Shown: piece after piece, positions 1 to 10,561 of the stretch
How positions within the stretch are numbered: position 1 is the stretch's first letter
Layout: each line of letters starts with the position of its first letter
NCBI GenBank assembly: GCA_037178855.1
Contig: JASJZC010000006.1
Location: 9,032,501-9,096,500 of the forward strand
DNA: 64,000 nucleotides
DNA from: Oscheius sp. JU75
Taxonomy: Eukaryota; Nematoda; Chromadorea; Rhabditida; Rhabditidae
Direction: 5' to 3'
Translations under genes and position numbers: made by a program
The notes under the pieces: generated by a model
Told to the model about the DNA's origin: nothing
The model's input: only the letters and a program-made list of their open reading frames with translations
Database searches by the model: none

Positions 1-827
1 ATTAATTCCGAGGAAAAAGTTGCAGATTATTAATGCGCGGGAGGGAAACGGACAGGGAGACAGGGTTAGAGTACTGACAAGGAAGCCTTCCTTCCTCGTG
101 TCTGTATCCGGAAATTCGTGTTACCAAGAGCATCCAGAAACTAGATTAGCGAAAGGACCGAGAATAATATGATTGTTCTGGGGGTCGACACAGGGATTAG
201 GAGACATCATTTGGAGGAGTGAGTTGACCTTTGGATTGTGGGGGAGTGTGAGGATGAGACGCTTCAATACGCTTCACTTTTTGACTATAATTGGCTTGAA
301 GCACAAAACGGGTTGCGTGACTCTTCACTAGAAAACAGAATTCAAAGAAATTGTATCGAGAGAGAGAAACAGAGACAGGACACATCATCCGCCGGCTATA
401 GACGGCGTATTCAATGTGTCGCAGCTGATGATCGGCTTCTTCTGAGCTCACACATCTCTAAATGGAGATTGGATGCAGAAGCACATAAAATGGAAGAGAG
501 ATAGAGAGAGAAAGAGGGTGAGCTGTACAAAACCGGGTTTGGACCACTCGAATTCTGGGATTAGGATGAGCCAAAAAAGGACTTGTTGCACGTTACTATT
601 GGGAGAGAAGGAGCGACTGAAAGTGGTTAAAGTTTAGAGAGAGATTTGGAAGAGTTTCGAATGGACTGGCTAATCTAAATGAAGAATAGAGATGTGCGGG
701 GATAAGTGCTCCCCTTCTGGTAGTTTATACCTGTTTGCTATCTCTCTGTCTCTGTTTCCCTGTCTCTCTGTTTCTCGGTCTCTGTGTACTAGAAGAAGTA
801 CTTTTGTCTCTGTTACGAAAAAGAGAT
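1..827. other. Gene-free flank with a TCTCTGTC microsatellite
   Basis: I see no convincing coding exon here; the short open frames lack codon structure or family resemblance. Positions about 736-790 hold an imperfect pyrimidine microsatellite built on TCTCTGTC, a motif that recurs in introns and spacers across the window. The last part is probably the 3' flank of the minus-strand PH gene that ends at 828. Confidence 0.5.
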
Positions 828-1363
828 TCATTTGATTGAGATACTGCCAGAGGCTCGCCTTTCCTCACCACGGCCAGATACGCACTGTCTGAGTGCTTCG
901 GCACAGAGCTTTGAATGGTCTCCCTTGAGTTTCAGTCGGAGCTTCTGTCCGTCTCTAGTTGTCAGTGTGACGTAGAAGCTCTGGTTGGACAGCGTCATCT
1001 TGAGCCTCTTACAATCTCTCACATTGTAGACACGACCCATTAGGGGAGCCCCCGGACTGATTCGGTAGAGATAGAACTTGTAGAGGAAAAGCGTTCCGTC
1101 CTCGGTCAGCACGGCCAGTCTCTTCAGCCATCTTCTACCGGCATGCTGCTGCAGATAGCCACAGGAGGAGCTCTTCAGATTGCAGAATTCCACCTGGAAA
1201 ATAGACATTTTCTAATGGTTAATGGCAAAAAAATAATTGTAGGCACTTCACTATGGTGACAATCCGATGAATCCCAGTAGCCTATAGACCGAGCCGTGCA
1301 TAGTAGACATACCTGTTCCGGCAGTTGAGAGTTCGTCCCGAGACACGAGTAAATTCCGCCCAT
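828..1363 (-). CDS. Small PH-domain protein with N-myristoylation signal
   Basis: Two exons (1363-1313 and 1193-828) are joined in phase 0 by a GTATGT...TTTTCCAG intron, giving 138 aa. The first exon encodes MGGIYSC: Gly2 with Ser6 fits the N-myristoylation consensus, and Cys7 is a possible palmitoylation site. The rest looks like one pleckstrin-homology fold: a Gly-Tyr-Leu first strand, a basic WLKRLAVL strand, an FLYK strand and a C-terminal helix around KLCAEALRQC. I infer a lipid-anchored peripheral membrane protein that binds phosphoinositides or a partner. The PH assignment rests on pattern alone and no specific orthologue is recognised. It is divergently oriented to the LEA-like gene, about 500 bases away. 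Confidence 0.7.
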
Positions 1364-1704
1364 GACATTCAGTTGACTAAATTAGTTTGCCGAACTGGAA
1401 CATTTTGAAAAAAAAAAGTCTAATATTGTTGCTTTAGTATTTCAAATGTCTTCCAAGAAGCGTTCATTGTTTTTCGAGGGATTTGGGACTCGTGTTCCGT
1501 ACCGAAAACAATGCTTGATTACCATGCATACGCATAAGCAGAAAGGACATCGCTCGGGTGGATTTGCTGACGATGGACGAGACGATCTGTCTCTGTCTCC
1601 CAGACTCTCTGTCCAATAGGTTTCCCTTAACCTAGTGTTCTCTATTCTCTCGTCCCGTTCCCGCCCTCAATGAGAAATGTTTACGTGTTCGATGGTCTCT
1701 CGGC

Positions 1705-1823
1705 GAATGTTCTGGACTCAGACCAGACGAAAACAAGCCGCGGCTTCCCGCCACATTTTCCCAAGCTGTTTACATCTCGTGGTATCGCGTGTGCTTTCGG
1801 AGTAAACAGGGTCAGTATATAAG
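1705..1823 (+). promoter_or_regulatory. Heat-shock-element-like site and TATA box
   Basis: Positions 1705-1717 read GAA-nn-TTC-nn-GAc, three alternating inverted nGAAn units as in a heat-shock-factor site, with one base off in the third unit. A TATATAAG box lies at 1816-1823, about 52 bases before the ATG at 1875, as expected for a start near 1845. Both are seen directly; heat-shock control is inference. Confidence 0.5.
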
Positions 1824-1874
1824 CGTTCCAGGCAGCTTCCACCAAACAGTTTCTATTCAATTTAACGCCTCAAA

Positions 1875-2303
1875 ATGTCTGCTGTGAGTTTTCTGGCCTC
1901 CTCCTTTTGCTCATCCCTTCTGTTTTAGAACGATAAGGGAATCATTGAATCGGCCGTCGACAAGACGAAGGAAATCGCCGGAGATATCAAGGACACCGTC
2001 CAGGAGAAGTATGATCAGCTGGTCGGAAACCGAGCCGAGGACAAGGCCGCCCGCAACATCAAGGAGAAGGCCGACAGTTGTGCTAGCCACGTAAGTATAC
2101 TCTTCATTTCCGCTTTTTTGGCTACGATACTGGTCATCGATATCGATATGTAGAGCCTCGGAATGCATCGCCGTCTATATTTATTGCATCTTGAGAGCCT
2201 GATCTTGTAGAAACTGCTAAATCAAAGAATTCAGGTCTCCGACGCCCGTGAGAAGATGGGAGACAAGATGCGCGACGCTGCTCGTACCATTGAGGGTCAC
2301 TAA
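1875..2303 (+). CDS. Small LEA-like hydrophilic stress protein
   Basis: Three exons (1875-1883, 1929-2090, 2235-2303) are joined in phase 0 and encode 79 aa. The protein is highly hydrophilic and rich in Lys, Asp, Glu and Ala, with amphipathic 11-mer-like segments such as TKEIAGDIKDTVQEKYDQL. This resembles group 3 LEA proteins, which fold into helices on drying and protect membranes and proteins. There is no signal peptide or membrane segment, so cytosolic. A single Cys sits near residue 54. The first exon carries only three codons. AATAAA lies near 2360. The upstream TATA box and HSE-like site support stress induction. The assignment rests on composition and periodicity; a generic charged protein is the alternative. 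Confidence 0.65.
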
Positions 2304-3505
2304 ATCTCCGCTTTGTGCCATCCGACGTACCTGTAAATAGTGCTGCTTATTTTTTTAAAAATAAACTTGGCTATTCTCCAGTACTGTAGTACTCCAAGAA
2401 GACAGAGAGACGGAGAGACGGAGAGACAAAACGTTCTTAGAATGTTTAAGCAACAAAGTAAAAAGTTTTTCCTCTCTCGGGAAGTAAAAAGTTTTTCCTC
2501 AACCCCTTTGGTTTCGCGGTAGGAACGCTATAGTCTGTTTCCAACAAAGAGCGGCACCTGAATTTGAATGCTCGCCAATCAGTGTTTGCGCGCGAAGAGG
2601 AAATTTTCAAAATTTCGAAATGCGCTCCTTTTAGCAGGTTTTTGAGCATGGTTTATAATCAAATACACAAGAGAAAGACTCTTATTAACAAAATTTCAGT
2701 GCCAGTACATTAACGACACCTACCCCGTCGTCGACTTCACCCACGGAGGTGGCTTTCAGTCTCGACGCGGGCGATCCTCGACAATTCCGCATTGAGAAAA
2801 GTCGTTTTTGTTTTCCAGAAAGAAGAGTCGTAACGGCACACATTCAACTTCCAGAACACTTTTTGTCTTGCCGTAGTCTGATGTTTCTGAAACTACACAG
2901 CCACAACAATTGCGTCCCCTCAAAAGTTCATTCCTTTTTTTTCTGGAACTGCAGCCGCCATCAAAGGTTTTATGGCGACTGCGATCTCTCCCCGACTGCT
3001 ACTGCAAAGCGCTGCTTGATTAGGGTATTCACTGGTCGAGTCGTCTGCTCCGTCACGCCAAACTTCCGTCCGAAGGCTGTGAAACGGCCATGAAATGGCC
3101 CAGCAGATCAGTCTCCTCTCTCTGTTTTAGTCTCTCAGTTTTCGCAAGTATCACAAAATCCACACAACGTGTGTGATTGCGTAGTGATTTAGTGTCGAGG
3201 GGTGAGCTTCGCGCCACGCTCGTCCCTGGGGAAGCTCGAGAAGAGGCTCTGCTCAAAACTTGTCCACATCGATCTTGGCCCTTGTTATTTCGCACCCTGT
3301 CCTGATTTTTATGCTCTTTTTGCAAGCGAGATATCAACTATTTTAGGACCAATGAATGGAATTGTTTCCTTCATCTATCTTTCTCTCAGTCTCTGTTTCT
3401 ATCTCTCTGTCTCTTTGTCTCTCTCTATCCCTCTGTATGAAAATTCAACTTTCAGCTATCTCTGTGTAGATGGACCTGATGTAGCAGGTCCCGTAGATGT
3501 TAGTC
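2304..3505. other. Intergenic with esterase-exon remnant and microsatellites
   Basis: No intact gene is seen. The stretch holds a GAGACGGA-type repeat at about 2400-2428, the neuroligin-like exon remnant at 2695-2820, and a TCTCTGTC microsatellite at about 3378-3432 directly upstream of the neuroligin-like start codon. Confidence 0.5.
2695..2820 (+). pseudogene. Remnant of neuroligin-like exons 4 and 5
   Basis: This piece closely matches 4211-4400 of the intact gene downstream: the acceptor AATTTCAG, an exon encoding YINDTYPVV, then a Gly-Gly-Phe segment, followed by GACAATTCCGCATTGAGAAAAG from the next exon. The intron between the two exons and part of the second exon are missing, and the frame is lost. 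It is a decayed partial duplicate, either a deleted genomic copy or a copy of processed origin. Confidence 0.75.
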
Positions 3506-6500
3506 ATGTACAGGTCGTGGCTGCGGCCTTTCCTTCTCCTCCATTCCGCTTTCGCCCAACTTCGACACATATCGCCTTTTGAGTTGACTGTGAACTCGGG
3601 TGCTATTCGTGGAGAACGACTGGTACATTTTAATTATTGACCTTACAAGGAAAAAGATTTAGATAGTTCGCGGAGAAGACTACACCTGTTTCAAAGGGAT
3701 CCCCTATGCTATGCCTCCAGTAGGGTATCTGCGTTTCCAGGTGAGATTCTCTTTTGTTCTTTACAAGATCCTTCAGCTCCCGAAAGAACCAGCGAAATGG
3801 AGGGGTGTGATGAACGCCACACAGTACAGTGCCATGTGTGTTCAGAGGATGGATGATCTCTTGACTGATCCAGAACGACATTCAGCACATTTCTCAGAAG
3901 ACTGTCTGTATTTGAATGTCTTCTCACCAACACCGGTCAGTTTGAGCCAAGTCTAGAGAGGCAATGAGGTAGAGCACAGAGAGACGGAGAGAGGTTGAGA
4001 AAATGGAATAGAGAAATAAAGGGACAACATGTTATGAAAGTGTATTAGTGTTTATCAGCGAAACAAAAACTTTTTCCCTCCCTCAGGCTCTGAACACGGC
4101 TCTCTGATTCCGTTTCCGGAGCTCTAACCTACTGCGCGCGGTTGCGTGCACTGTTTGGCTTATCAGCCTACGGCAGAGTCCGATACACAAGGAAACAGAC
4201 TTTTACCATTAGAATTTCAGTACCAATACACGAACGACACCTACCCCGTCGTTGTCTTCATCCACGGCGGCGACTTTCAGTCTGGAGGTGATCCTCCTGT
4301 CCACAACCGACTAAAAACTAGTTTTAGGCGGAAACGACTACCCGCAACAGGCAATTCTCGACAATTTTGTCTCGAGAAAAGTCGTCTTTGTTACTTTCAA
4401 TTACCGGCTAGGACCTTTGGGTGAGTCCGCCAATTCTGTATTCATCCAAATTCAGGCTTTCTCTCTACGGGTGATAGGGTATTACCAGGAAATATTGGAC
4501 TCTGGGATCAGATCTGGGCTCTCAAATGGGTCAAGGTGGTTATTTTTTGCACTTTCCATAAAGAAGACATAGACGAACGCCGAGGTATTTGGCGGGGATC
4601 CGAACAACATCGCTCTGATGGGAGCTGGAAGTGGAGCCGCCTGTGCCTCTCTCCTGGCCTTATCACCAAGAGCCGAAGGTCGGTTTCGGAGTTTTTTTTT
4701 TCAACTCATTCATCTTGGTAATCATCCAAGACCACCCCAGTGTCGCCTCTCTCTCTCTCTTGACTAAAGCTGGCGACACGCAATCCGGGAAGATGCGCGT
4801 TTTCGAATCGATCTCAAAATGGCCAAGGCTTCGGAGGGCCGTCTTGCGTCAAGGAAGAGCCATCAAAGGCGCTGACGAAACGCAACGGAAGCTGTCTGAG
4901 CGAGAGCCAAATTGTAGAATTTCAGGGCTGTTTCACAAAGTTGTCTTGATGTCCGGATCGGCACTGCAGCCGGGAATCGTCAGGGATACGGCGGTGAATG
5001 CGACCTGGGCACTCAATGAGAAGATGCAGTGCAGGTAAACTCTGTCTCTGTGTCTCTCTATCTCTCTGTCTCTCTATCCATGTGTTCTCTGTTTCTCTTG
5101 ACAGACTTCCCTTCTTTGCCTGTTCATAACTCGATTTTAGATCCTTCAACTCGTCCGAACTGCTCGACTGTTTTCGGAAAAGGATGCGCGACGAGATCCT
5201 CGATTACAAGGTTAGAGCTGCCGAATCCAATTGGCAGAGGGGTCAAGTAGTTCCCGATTAGGCTTGGAGACGAGAAAATACATTGATCTCTTGCAGAGAC
5301 TCCAATGGGACGATTACCAGGAATTCGTGCCAGTCGTCGATGGTCCCGGCGGAGTCATCCCGGACATCCCAGAAGATTTGGCCAAGCATAGAAAAAAAGT
5401 TCCGATGATATTGGGAACGACGAAGGACGAGAGCTCGCTTCGAATACGTGAGCAGTGTTGAATGGTCAGAATAATGGGAATTTAGTGATTCTGAACGAGA
5501 AGAACGTCAACTTCAGTACCTTGGATCCACAAATGGCTGAGAAGTTAGCAGAGAATCTGACGATGGGCTTCAAACAGTTTAACAACCACAAACTCATCGC
5601 CCAGGTAGCTTATCCTAGTCAGCGGATGACGCGGGCGATCTTTACCACAATGACGTAGAGGTCCGATCGTAATGCGAAAGGTGTCGTGTTAGATCGCGGA
5701 GCATGACAAAAGTTTATGTATTGACAAAACCGTTTTTCAGGGAGCCAAATCGGAGTATGTCTGGACAAAGACCGATCCTTCCATGTCCGATACCATTGTC
5801 TTCGAGTCCGTTCTCAAGGTATCTCCAATCTTTCGGTCTATAGACTCTTTCAGATGTACTCTCACTTCTGGTACGATGCACCGATATCCCGACTGGCGAC
5901 ATACTATGCCAAACAGAAGGTCCCCGTCTTTCTCTACTCTTTCGACCATGTCAGCGAGAACTTTTATGACTACGAACGTATTTTGTAGCATTATATTTAG
6001 TCAAATTCAAAATTTAGGAGCCTTCCACGGAGTGGACAAGCTGCACCTCTTCAATATCACCCCGCGCTTTTTAAATCGACGGAAAGATCGTAATTGGCAA
6101 CTAGATCAACGGGTTGTCGAGATTTTTGCTGAACTTATTGTTAACTTTGTTAGATATGGGTACGTTTATGTCATTATGAGCAGACAAAACACGCGCTAAA
6201 GTTGTCACAGTTCCTTGGGTTCGTCTAGTTTCGGGCCTAAGATGACACTTTTTTAATTTCGCGATGTTCTGAAAAGTTGTAGAGCTGTTCAAGGGCTATA
6301 ACTTTTCAAAACATTGAAAAGCTGAAAAATGCCGTCTTGATCCCGAAGTAGAGCAAGCCATGTCGCGGCTCCCGGTCCCCGCAAAGGCATCAGCGTCGCA
6401 GCGTGCACCGAACCGGATAAAAGAGCACATTTTTGAATTTTGTAATATTCTGTAAAGTTGTAGCATTTGATTAGCGCTATAGCTTTACAGTACATTGAAC

Positions 6501-7087
6501 AGTCGAAACTTTCTGTCTTGTGCCAAGAAAGCTGCTGTCAGTAATGACATGTTCCAGTAGCACCCAATGTCTCACTGTTTCGGCATTCCTAGAAAGCCTA
6601 ATAAGACTCTTCAGACAACCGACTCCGGATAACTGCGGCTTCGCATTCAATTGGACAGCGACTGATCCAAACGAGTTGAACTATCTCTCCGTGACTGATA
6701 GTCCCTCAATGGAAGTCGGCTTCCGATGGCAAGGTCACGTGTTCTGGAACTGGTACGCACGGTCTCTGGACGCCGTCGACGTCGGCAATCTACAACGGAT
6801 AGCCCAACTGGACAAGGATGTTGGGAACTGGCAGGTATGAAATCATTTGTCTATCTGTCTCTCTATCTCTCTGTCTCTTCGTCTCTTTGTCGCTTTGTCT
6901 CACTGTATCTCTGTAACTCCGTCTCTCTGTTTCTCTGTATCTCAGTACCATTTTCGTTAATCCCATGAAAAACTTTCAGTTTGCGGCAGCATTGCTCGGC
7001 TTCTGTTCTCTGTTCTTCTTCACGATCCTCGTCGGTTTGGCGTGCTACTTTTTCCGGGATTCCGAGGACGAGGACCGTCGACTCTGA
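3506..7087 (+). CDS. Neuroligin-like cholinesterase-fold membrane protein
   Basis: Sixteen exons in consistent phase encode 606 aa (3506-3622, 3663-3740, 3777-3935, 4221-4287, 4328-4420, 4456-4535, 4573-4678, 4926-5034, 5141-5210, 5297-5447, 5486-5604, 5741-5818, 5854-5977, 6018-6159, 6615-6834, 6980-7087). The order is signal peptide (about residues 1-18), an alpha/beta-hydrolase ectodomain with FKGIPYA and EDCLYLNV, a membrane helix ending GLACYF, and a cytoplasmic tail of about a dozen residues (RDSEDEDRRL). The nucleophile elbow reads GAGSG where active esterases have GESAG, so the catalytic Ser is Gly. The acid (KDES) and the His (AFHG) remain. Loss of this Ser marks neuroligins, gliotactin and neurotactin, which are adhesion molecules. 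The tail lacks an obvious PDZ-binding end. AATAAA lies near 7243. The exon 9 donor is the weakest junction. Confidence 0.88.
6246..6333. repeat. Dispersed ~90-bp hairpin element, copy 1
   Basis: It lies in intron 14 of the neuroligin-like gene. The two halves are imperfect inverted copies: GATGTTCTGAAAAGTTGTAG on one side and CTATAACTTTTCAAAACATT on the other, flanked by CACTTTTTTAATTT and AGCTGAAAAATG. Related copies occur at 6425, 7635, 9189 and 59331. Confidence 0.7.
6425..6520. repeat. Dispersed ~90-bp hairpin element, copy 2
   Basis: It is in the same intron as copy 1. The arms are TAATATTCTGTAAAGTTGTA and CTATAGCTTTACAGTACATT, preceded by GCACATTTTTGAATT and followed by a ...TGTCTTG tail shared with other copies. 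Confidence 0.7.
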
Positions 7088-7634
7088 TCGAGCTTTCCCA
7101 CGTTCGTTTCACTCTCTCTCACTGCTCTCGGTGTCGATACCTGCCCGAAATTGTAAATTCGGGTCAGATAACGGCAGACGAATCAGGATATATCATATAT
7201 CATCATTGTGTTCGCTTTCCCCCACACCCCTGCCAAAATAATAAATTTTTATCATGATGACTGGTCGGAGCGGCGGCTTTTCATGTAGACAGGCAATAGA
7301 TTTCACCGGACATGATGATTTGTCACCTTTTTGCCAAGAGTTTCTATCAGGAAGCCCGTGTTTCGATGGAAGGGGAATTGGTAACTGGTCAGTTGATTTC
7401 AGGCGTCTCGCCCCAGATTCGCCGATGAGTAACAAGTCGCAAATCTGATTCGATTAACTACTCTTCCAAAATATTGAAAAGGCGCGGTTTATCTTTGAGA
7501 AACTGAGCCCGGTAACTGCCAATTGTTCTTGAAAGTTTTCACTGTCATCTTGTACCTGTAACTACTACTTGCTAGAGGTCATTAGGCAGTGAACGAGAAG
7601 TCCGCAACTTCGAATCAATTTTTCGGGTAAATTC

Positions 7635-7722
7635 TAGCACTTTCGAGCTTTGCGATGTTCTGCAAAGTAGTAGAGAAGATTAAGGGCAACAACTTTGCTA
7701 AACATCGCAAATGTAAAAATTT
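7635..7722. repeat. Dispersed ~90-bp hairpin element, copy 3
   Basis: This is the clearest palindrome of the family. GCGATGTTCTGCAAAGTAGT faces CAACTTTGCTAAACATCGCA about 20 bases later, so the transcript would fold into a long hairpin. It is intergenic. Confidence 0.75.
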
Positions 7723-9188
7723 GTCATCTAGATGGAGAAGCGTCTTCGGAAGATAAACCATAAGCTTCTTCATGTCGTGCTCGTGCTTTCTCGGCTGGTC
7801 CAAGCACATCTGACAGATGGTACGGACGACTATTCTCTACTGCAAAGTGATTTCCTCTCATGGGGATTTAGATAATTTAGACAAAGACCCGATTTTTTTC
7901 CAGGGTTTAATAGATGAGTTAGCACAGTGACTATCGCCTGTCCCGGTTTCTTACGGTATCCCGTCATCCAGCCTGCTGCAACTTGCCGAAAACCCTGTTT
8001 TTTTTGAAATTCCAGGCATTGTGACCAGGTCGTTAAAAAGTTTTGGGTGACGGTTGTGACAGACAGAGATACAGTTAGCAAGTGGACATGGTTCGCAAGC
8101 AGAATCTGTGACAGACACTCCTATAGAATGTAAGGGAGCACAATCAACGGGGGTGGAAGTGTCAAAATATTTAAATTTTAATCGATGCTGTGCAACAACT
8201 ATTATACATAGGCGTCTATACGCAGACAGTTATTAACCAGGCAGCATATCGACGCCCGTGGTTAAGAGTTGGTGGGCTACCTTGGTTCTTCGGAATACGG
8301 TACTTTCAAACGTCTCGACCTTTTGAAAACATCTTAATTGCAAAGTCTATACCTAATCAAAACTTTCAAATTGGCCAGTTTAACAGACGCGGCGGCGCCA
8401 CATACACACGGATCTCCCCAAATGAACTCTGCTCCTAAGGCAGCAGCTAGTCATCGAATGGCCGGAAACGGCGATTTGTGAACCATCGCACACTAAATTC
8501 GAGCGAGAAAGGCGGTGGTCGTCGTGTGTGACATGCATCATTAACGAGACTGCTTGTCTCTGTTTGCACAGTTAGAAAAGGGCTGAAGGTTAGAATCTGG
8601 TCTAGTATTGTTTGTTGAGAGTCTCGTCATTTGGGAGAGACTCACGTCGTTCCAAAAAAGAGGGGGCTACTGGTCGTGCGTGCCCGAGAATAGCCTGTTT
8701 GTGACTGGATCGACCTCCTTTCACGCAAAATTTCCAGAACAAATCTATCGCGTGACTCTCCCGAATTAGAATCGGAGTTCCGTTGGACAGTGAGACAGAG
8801 AGTCACAGAGACAGAGAGACAGAAACTTCCGGAGAACGTGATCTGTAGACAAAATGAACCTTGACGGGGCAATGAACCGTTTCTCATCATTCTATAATTT
8901 GTTTGTACCTACCCAGAACACACATCACCATCCTCACACCCTCTCAGGAGTCGATTACAGTTCAAGGACAGAAATTAATTGTGAGTTTCCGGAGGAAGAA
9001 GAGGAAAACAGGAGAAAACCGTTTCCGGGGTCCATATGCTAGAAACCACAGTAAATGCGAGTAGATGCGATTAGGGCACGTGACTTCTTTTTTCTTGACT
9101 GGTTGAACAGAACAGAGGTCTAAGGGAGAACACTGAAACAGCAGCAGACTCATCGTAAAACTTTGATGAGACTTTTAGGGTTGAGAAG

Positions 9189-9285
9189 AAATTTTTGATC
9201 TTTCCGATATATTGCAAAGTAGTAGAACAGGTCAGTCAGGTCCACAAGTTTGCAGAACGTTGGAAGGTGCAAAAGTGCTGTCCTG
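9189..9285. repeat. Dispersed ~90-bp hairpin element, copy 4
   Basis: The shared core is GATCTTTCCGATATATTGCA-AAGTAGTAG, followed by CACAAGTTTGCAGAACGTTG and a GCTGTCCTGAC tail. It is more degraded than copy 3. Confidence 0.6.
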
Positions 9286-10561
9286 ACTTGAAGTTTTTAT
9301 TTTTGGAAATAGAGTGAGCTTTCACAAGGATTCTAAACCGTTCTGGTTCGTTGGAAAAGAAGAGTCAATACTATACCATGTATTTCCGTGACGGGACCCC
9401 TTGTTACAGTTTAGCAGGCGAAGATTGAATACTCAGCCAAGTTTTGGTTGAAGGATTGCCTCACTTTGGCGTCCTGAAGATCTTGACAAAGGTTTCTTAA
9501 GAAGATAGAAAGTTTGCTCGTTTGGTTTTATGGACGAAGCTCTAACCAACTGCTCCATGACAGGCGCGTTTCTTACTGACAAAGTGAGCCAAGATTGGGA
9601 GTTTTCTGATGCTAAATCAGAAATTCTACGGTATCGAATCGCATACCGAAGAACACATTTTTGTAATCAAGGAGGTGTAGGCGTAGATCATCGTGACACG
9701 CGACCCCACCCAGTCTAATTATTCTAACGGGACACGGTTTTTTGCGGGTCGTTTTTCGGGTCCTCCCCCTCAACCCACGCTCCAAATTCCGACCGCCATG
9801 TGAGGAGGGTGGTCACCTGCTGCGACTAGAGGTCCACTTCCAAATGCCTTTTTTGACTTATGTACTTCGGCGATCGAAGGTACAGATTAATAGAGCGAGT
9901 ACATTGTCATTAGAACAGAGAGAGAGAGAGAGAGAGAGAAAGACAGTACGCAACGATTCTCGAACCCCGTTCGAGAGGGAATCGAGAAAACTGTTCCTCA
10001 TTGTCCCCCAAGTGTTCCGCCTCGTAAACCGAAAGTCAAGACCGTATGGTCAGTCTTCAGAGGCGCACCGTGGCCTTGAGATTTCCGCTCTCGCACCACA
10101 CTGTTTTCACGCGTCGTTTGCACCGTCAATGAACTTTTTTTTCGGCTAGCCTTTCTTCAAAAAAGACGACGAAGAGTGATGCATTGTAAATAGAGAACTG
10201 AACGGCGATCTGATGGATCGGTCTGTGTCTGTCTCTGAAATACTTTTCTGCTATAAAATCTGTTTGCAACCCGGACGTAACAGTTGGGTAAATAAACAAG
10301 TTGCTTCCTCGTTTTATCAGTATCTGTTCCATACAAAGCAAAAAGGAGAGAGAGAGACAGGATCTCTTCCCTTTTCTGCCATCATCGTCTTCGTCGTGGT
10401 CGTGGGGGCGTCGTGGTGCCGCCCTGACCCCGCCCCCTCGAATAGTCTGTACAGTCTCGGTCTGAATAGCCGTCCGCCTTCTATTAAAGGACTTTTCTAC
10501 AGACCCCTGTTCCTAGCTATCCCTTTCTCCTCTTGGCCTACTGCCAACTTATTAGAGCAGA

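Larger units (their letters stand above)
7088..10561. other. Long spacer with repeats; no assignable gene
   Basis: The neuroligin-like 3' UTR and poly(A) signal come first. The stretch then contains hairpin-element copies (7635-7722, 9189-9285), a GACAGAGA microsatellite (about 8788-8824) and an AG dinucleotide run (about 9918-9940). One weak coding candidate is an ATG at 8854 followed by about 41 codons with a His-rich stretch and a GTGAGT donor near 8980; I could not find a matching second exon. Open frames over 9742-10149 and 10213-10890 look like chance. Confidence 0.4.

Noticed and set aside
3506-7087. Acetylcholinesterase or active carboxylesterase
   Set aside because: The GxSxG nucleophile is GAGSG with Gly at the Ser position, and there is a C-terminal membrane helix.
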